DNA from: Gemmatimonadaceae bacterium
Lineage (GTDB): Bacteria; Gemmatimonadota; Gemmatimonadetes; Gemmatimonadales; Gemmatimonadaceae
Direction: 5' to 3'
Length of the DNA stretch: 42,154 nucleotides
Assembly: GCA_020853635.1 (NCBI GenBank)
Contig: JADYYN010000048.1
Span: 1-42,154, forward strand
The notes under the pieces were generated by a model. The model saw only the letters and a list, made by a program, of their open reading frames with translations, searched no databases and was not told the DNA's origin. Below, piece by piece: positions 41,126-42,154 of the stretch. Positions within the stretch are counted from its first letter, which is position 1; every line of letters starts with the position of its first letter. Both the position numbers and the translations under genes were made by a program.

Positions 41126-42154
41126 GTGACCGACGCAAACGACGCTCCCGCCCCAGACTCCGTTCCGCGCCGCGACTTCATCCGTGAGATGGTCGCGGAC
41201 GACGTCGCCACCGGCCGATTCGGCCGAGCGCCGGCGACGCGGTTCCCGCCAGAGCCCAATGGCTTCCTCCACATGGGCCACGCGAAGTCGATCTGCCTCA
41301 ACTTCGGCATCGCGAAGGAGTACGGCGGCACCTGCAACCTGCGCTTCGACGACACGAACCCCTTCACGGAAGACGTGAAGTACGTCGAGTCGATCAAGCG
41401 CGACGTGCAGTGGCTCGGCTTCCAGTGGGACAACGAGTACTACGCCTCCGACTACTTCGAGCAGCTGTACGAGATCGCCGAGTCGCTCGTGAAGAAGGGC
41501 AAGGCGTACGTTGACTCGCAGACGGAAGAGGAGATCCGCACCAACCGCGGCACGGTGACCTCCGCCGGCACGGCGAGTCCGTATCGTTCGCGCTCGGTGG
41601 ACGAGAACCTCGACCTGCTGCGCCGCATGCGCGCCGGCGAGTTCGCGGACGGCGCGCACGTGCTGCGCGCCAAGATCGACCTCGCGCATCCGAACATGAT
41701 CATGCGCGACCCGCTGCTGCTGCGTATCCGTCGCGATGCGCATCACTATCGCCGCGGCAGCGACTGGAAGATCTACCCGCTCTACGATTTCGCCCACGGG
41801 CTCTCAGACGCGATCGAAGGCATCACGCGTTCGCTGTGCACGCTGGAGTTCAAGGACAACCGCGACATCTACGACTGGCTCGTCGCCGAGGCGGGGTTCA
41901 CCAACCCGCCCACGCAGATCGAGTTCGCGCGTCTCGAGCTCGACTACACGGTGCTCAGCAAGCGCAAACTCCTGCGCCTGGTGAACGAAGGCCATGTGAG
42001 CGGCTGGGACGATCCGCGCATGCCGACCATCGCCGGCATGCGTCGGCGTGGCGTGCGTCCGGAGGCCATCCGCGCCTTCGCCGAGGTGATCGGCGTGGCG
42101 CGCAAGGATGCGCGCGTGGAGATCGCGACGTTCGAGCATGCGGTGCGCAACGAC
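41126..42154 (+). CDS. glnS: Glutaminyl-tRNA synthetase, 5' part (cut by window edge)
   Basis: 343 codons are in the window, open to the edge. This class I synthetase charges tRNA-Gln with glutamine. The HIGH-type motif is PEPNGFLHMGHAKSICLNFG near residue 42. LRFDDTNPFTEDVKYVESIKRDVQWLGF and DFAHGLSDAIEGITRSLCTLEFKDNRD are characteristic of the GlnRS/GluRS-II group, and the KMSKS-type loop is YTVLSKRKLLRLV. The C-terminal anticodon-binding barrels lie outside. GlnRS rather than GluRS is inferred from these blocks (for example DDTNP and VLSKRKL). I chose the GTG at 41126; an in-frame ATG at 41084 adds 14 residues. Presence of GlnRS implies that tRNA-Gln need not be made by the amidotransferase route. 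Confidence 0.95.
   Translation, partial: MTDANDAPAPDSVPRRDFIREMVADDVATGRFGRAPATRFPPEPNGFLHMGHAKSICLNFGIAKEYGGTCNLRFDDTNPFTEDVKYVESIKRDVQWLGFQWDNEYYASDYFEQLYEIAESLVKKGKAYVDSQTEEEIRTNRGTVTSAGTASPYRSRSVDENLDLLRRMRAGEFADGAHVLRAKIDLAHPNMIMRDPLLLRIRRDAHHYRRGSDWKIYPLYDFAHGLSDAIEGITRSLCTLEFKDNRDIYDWLVAEAGFTNPPTQIEFARLELDYTVLSKRKLLRLVNEGHVSGWDDPRMPTIAGMRRRGVRPEAIRAFAEVIGVARKDARVEIATFEHAVRND

Overview
This is a GC-rich, gene-dense bacterial chromosomal window of about 33 protein genes and two tRNA genes, with no phage, transposase, CRISPR or plasmid functions. The best guess for the source is Gemmatimonadota or a close relative. That is inference from several traits together: high GC, many large Ig-like lipoproteins, a DUF5916-type outer-membrane protein, six-bladed-propeller secreted proteins, frequent GTG starts and short purine-rich intergenic repeats. 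No rRNA or other marker here proves it.

Layout. 1-4475 (minus) is a tight run: SPFH membrane protein, ribbon-helix-helix protein, secreted alpha/beta hydrolase, PH-like small protein and a serine beta-lactamase-family protein cut by the window edge. 4528-6926 holds a strong hairpin with a C-rich leader, an Atg22/UMF1-like MFS transporter (minus) and a DUF72 protein (plus). 7000-18757 (minus) is about 12 kb devoted to two giant Ig-repeat lipoproteins (about 1,770 and 1,900 residues) with related N-termini, separated by a small secreted protein that carries two DUF3761-like modules. This is the most unusual part of the window. 18941-21620 (plus) encodes SURF1 and a VLCAD-like acyl-CoA dehydrogenase. 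21621-22004 is non-coding and holds an inverted pair of composite repeats around a terminator hairpin. 22005-25229 (minus) is an mgtE-EamA-EamA transport operon. 25452-27977 (plus) is a DUF5916 outer-membrane protein.

27978-28305 is a gene-free stretch with three separate hairpins. After a small HMA-fold protein lacking its metal-binding cysteines (minus), 28628-33484 (plus) forms a coupled five-gene run: beta-hydroxyacid dehydrogenase, cysteine-desulfurase-like protein, unknown lipoprotein, DUF2203 protein and an amidohydrolase. 33438-36852 (minus) encodes ribonuclease Z, a threonine/serine ammonia-lyase-like enzyme and a class II photolyase. 37034-42154 holds tRNA-Ala(CGC), a propeller-like secreted protein, a DinB-family protein (minus), tRNA-Gln(CTG), a small membrane protein, a propeller-like lipoprotein and the 5' part of glnS.

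Most genes look like ordinary housekeeping or envelope functions. I see no clear defence system or biosynthetic cluster. The points most worth a second look are the giant lipoprotein cluster, the composite inverted repeats, the dispersed GGATGG-type repeats at gene ends and the structured 28.0-28.3 kb gap. Nearly all antisense long reading frames are by-products of high GC.
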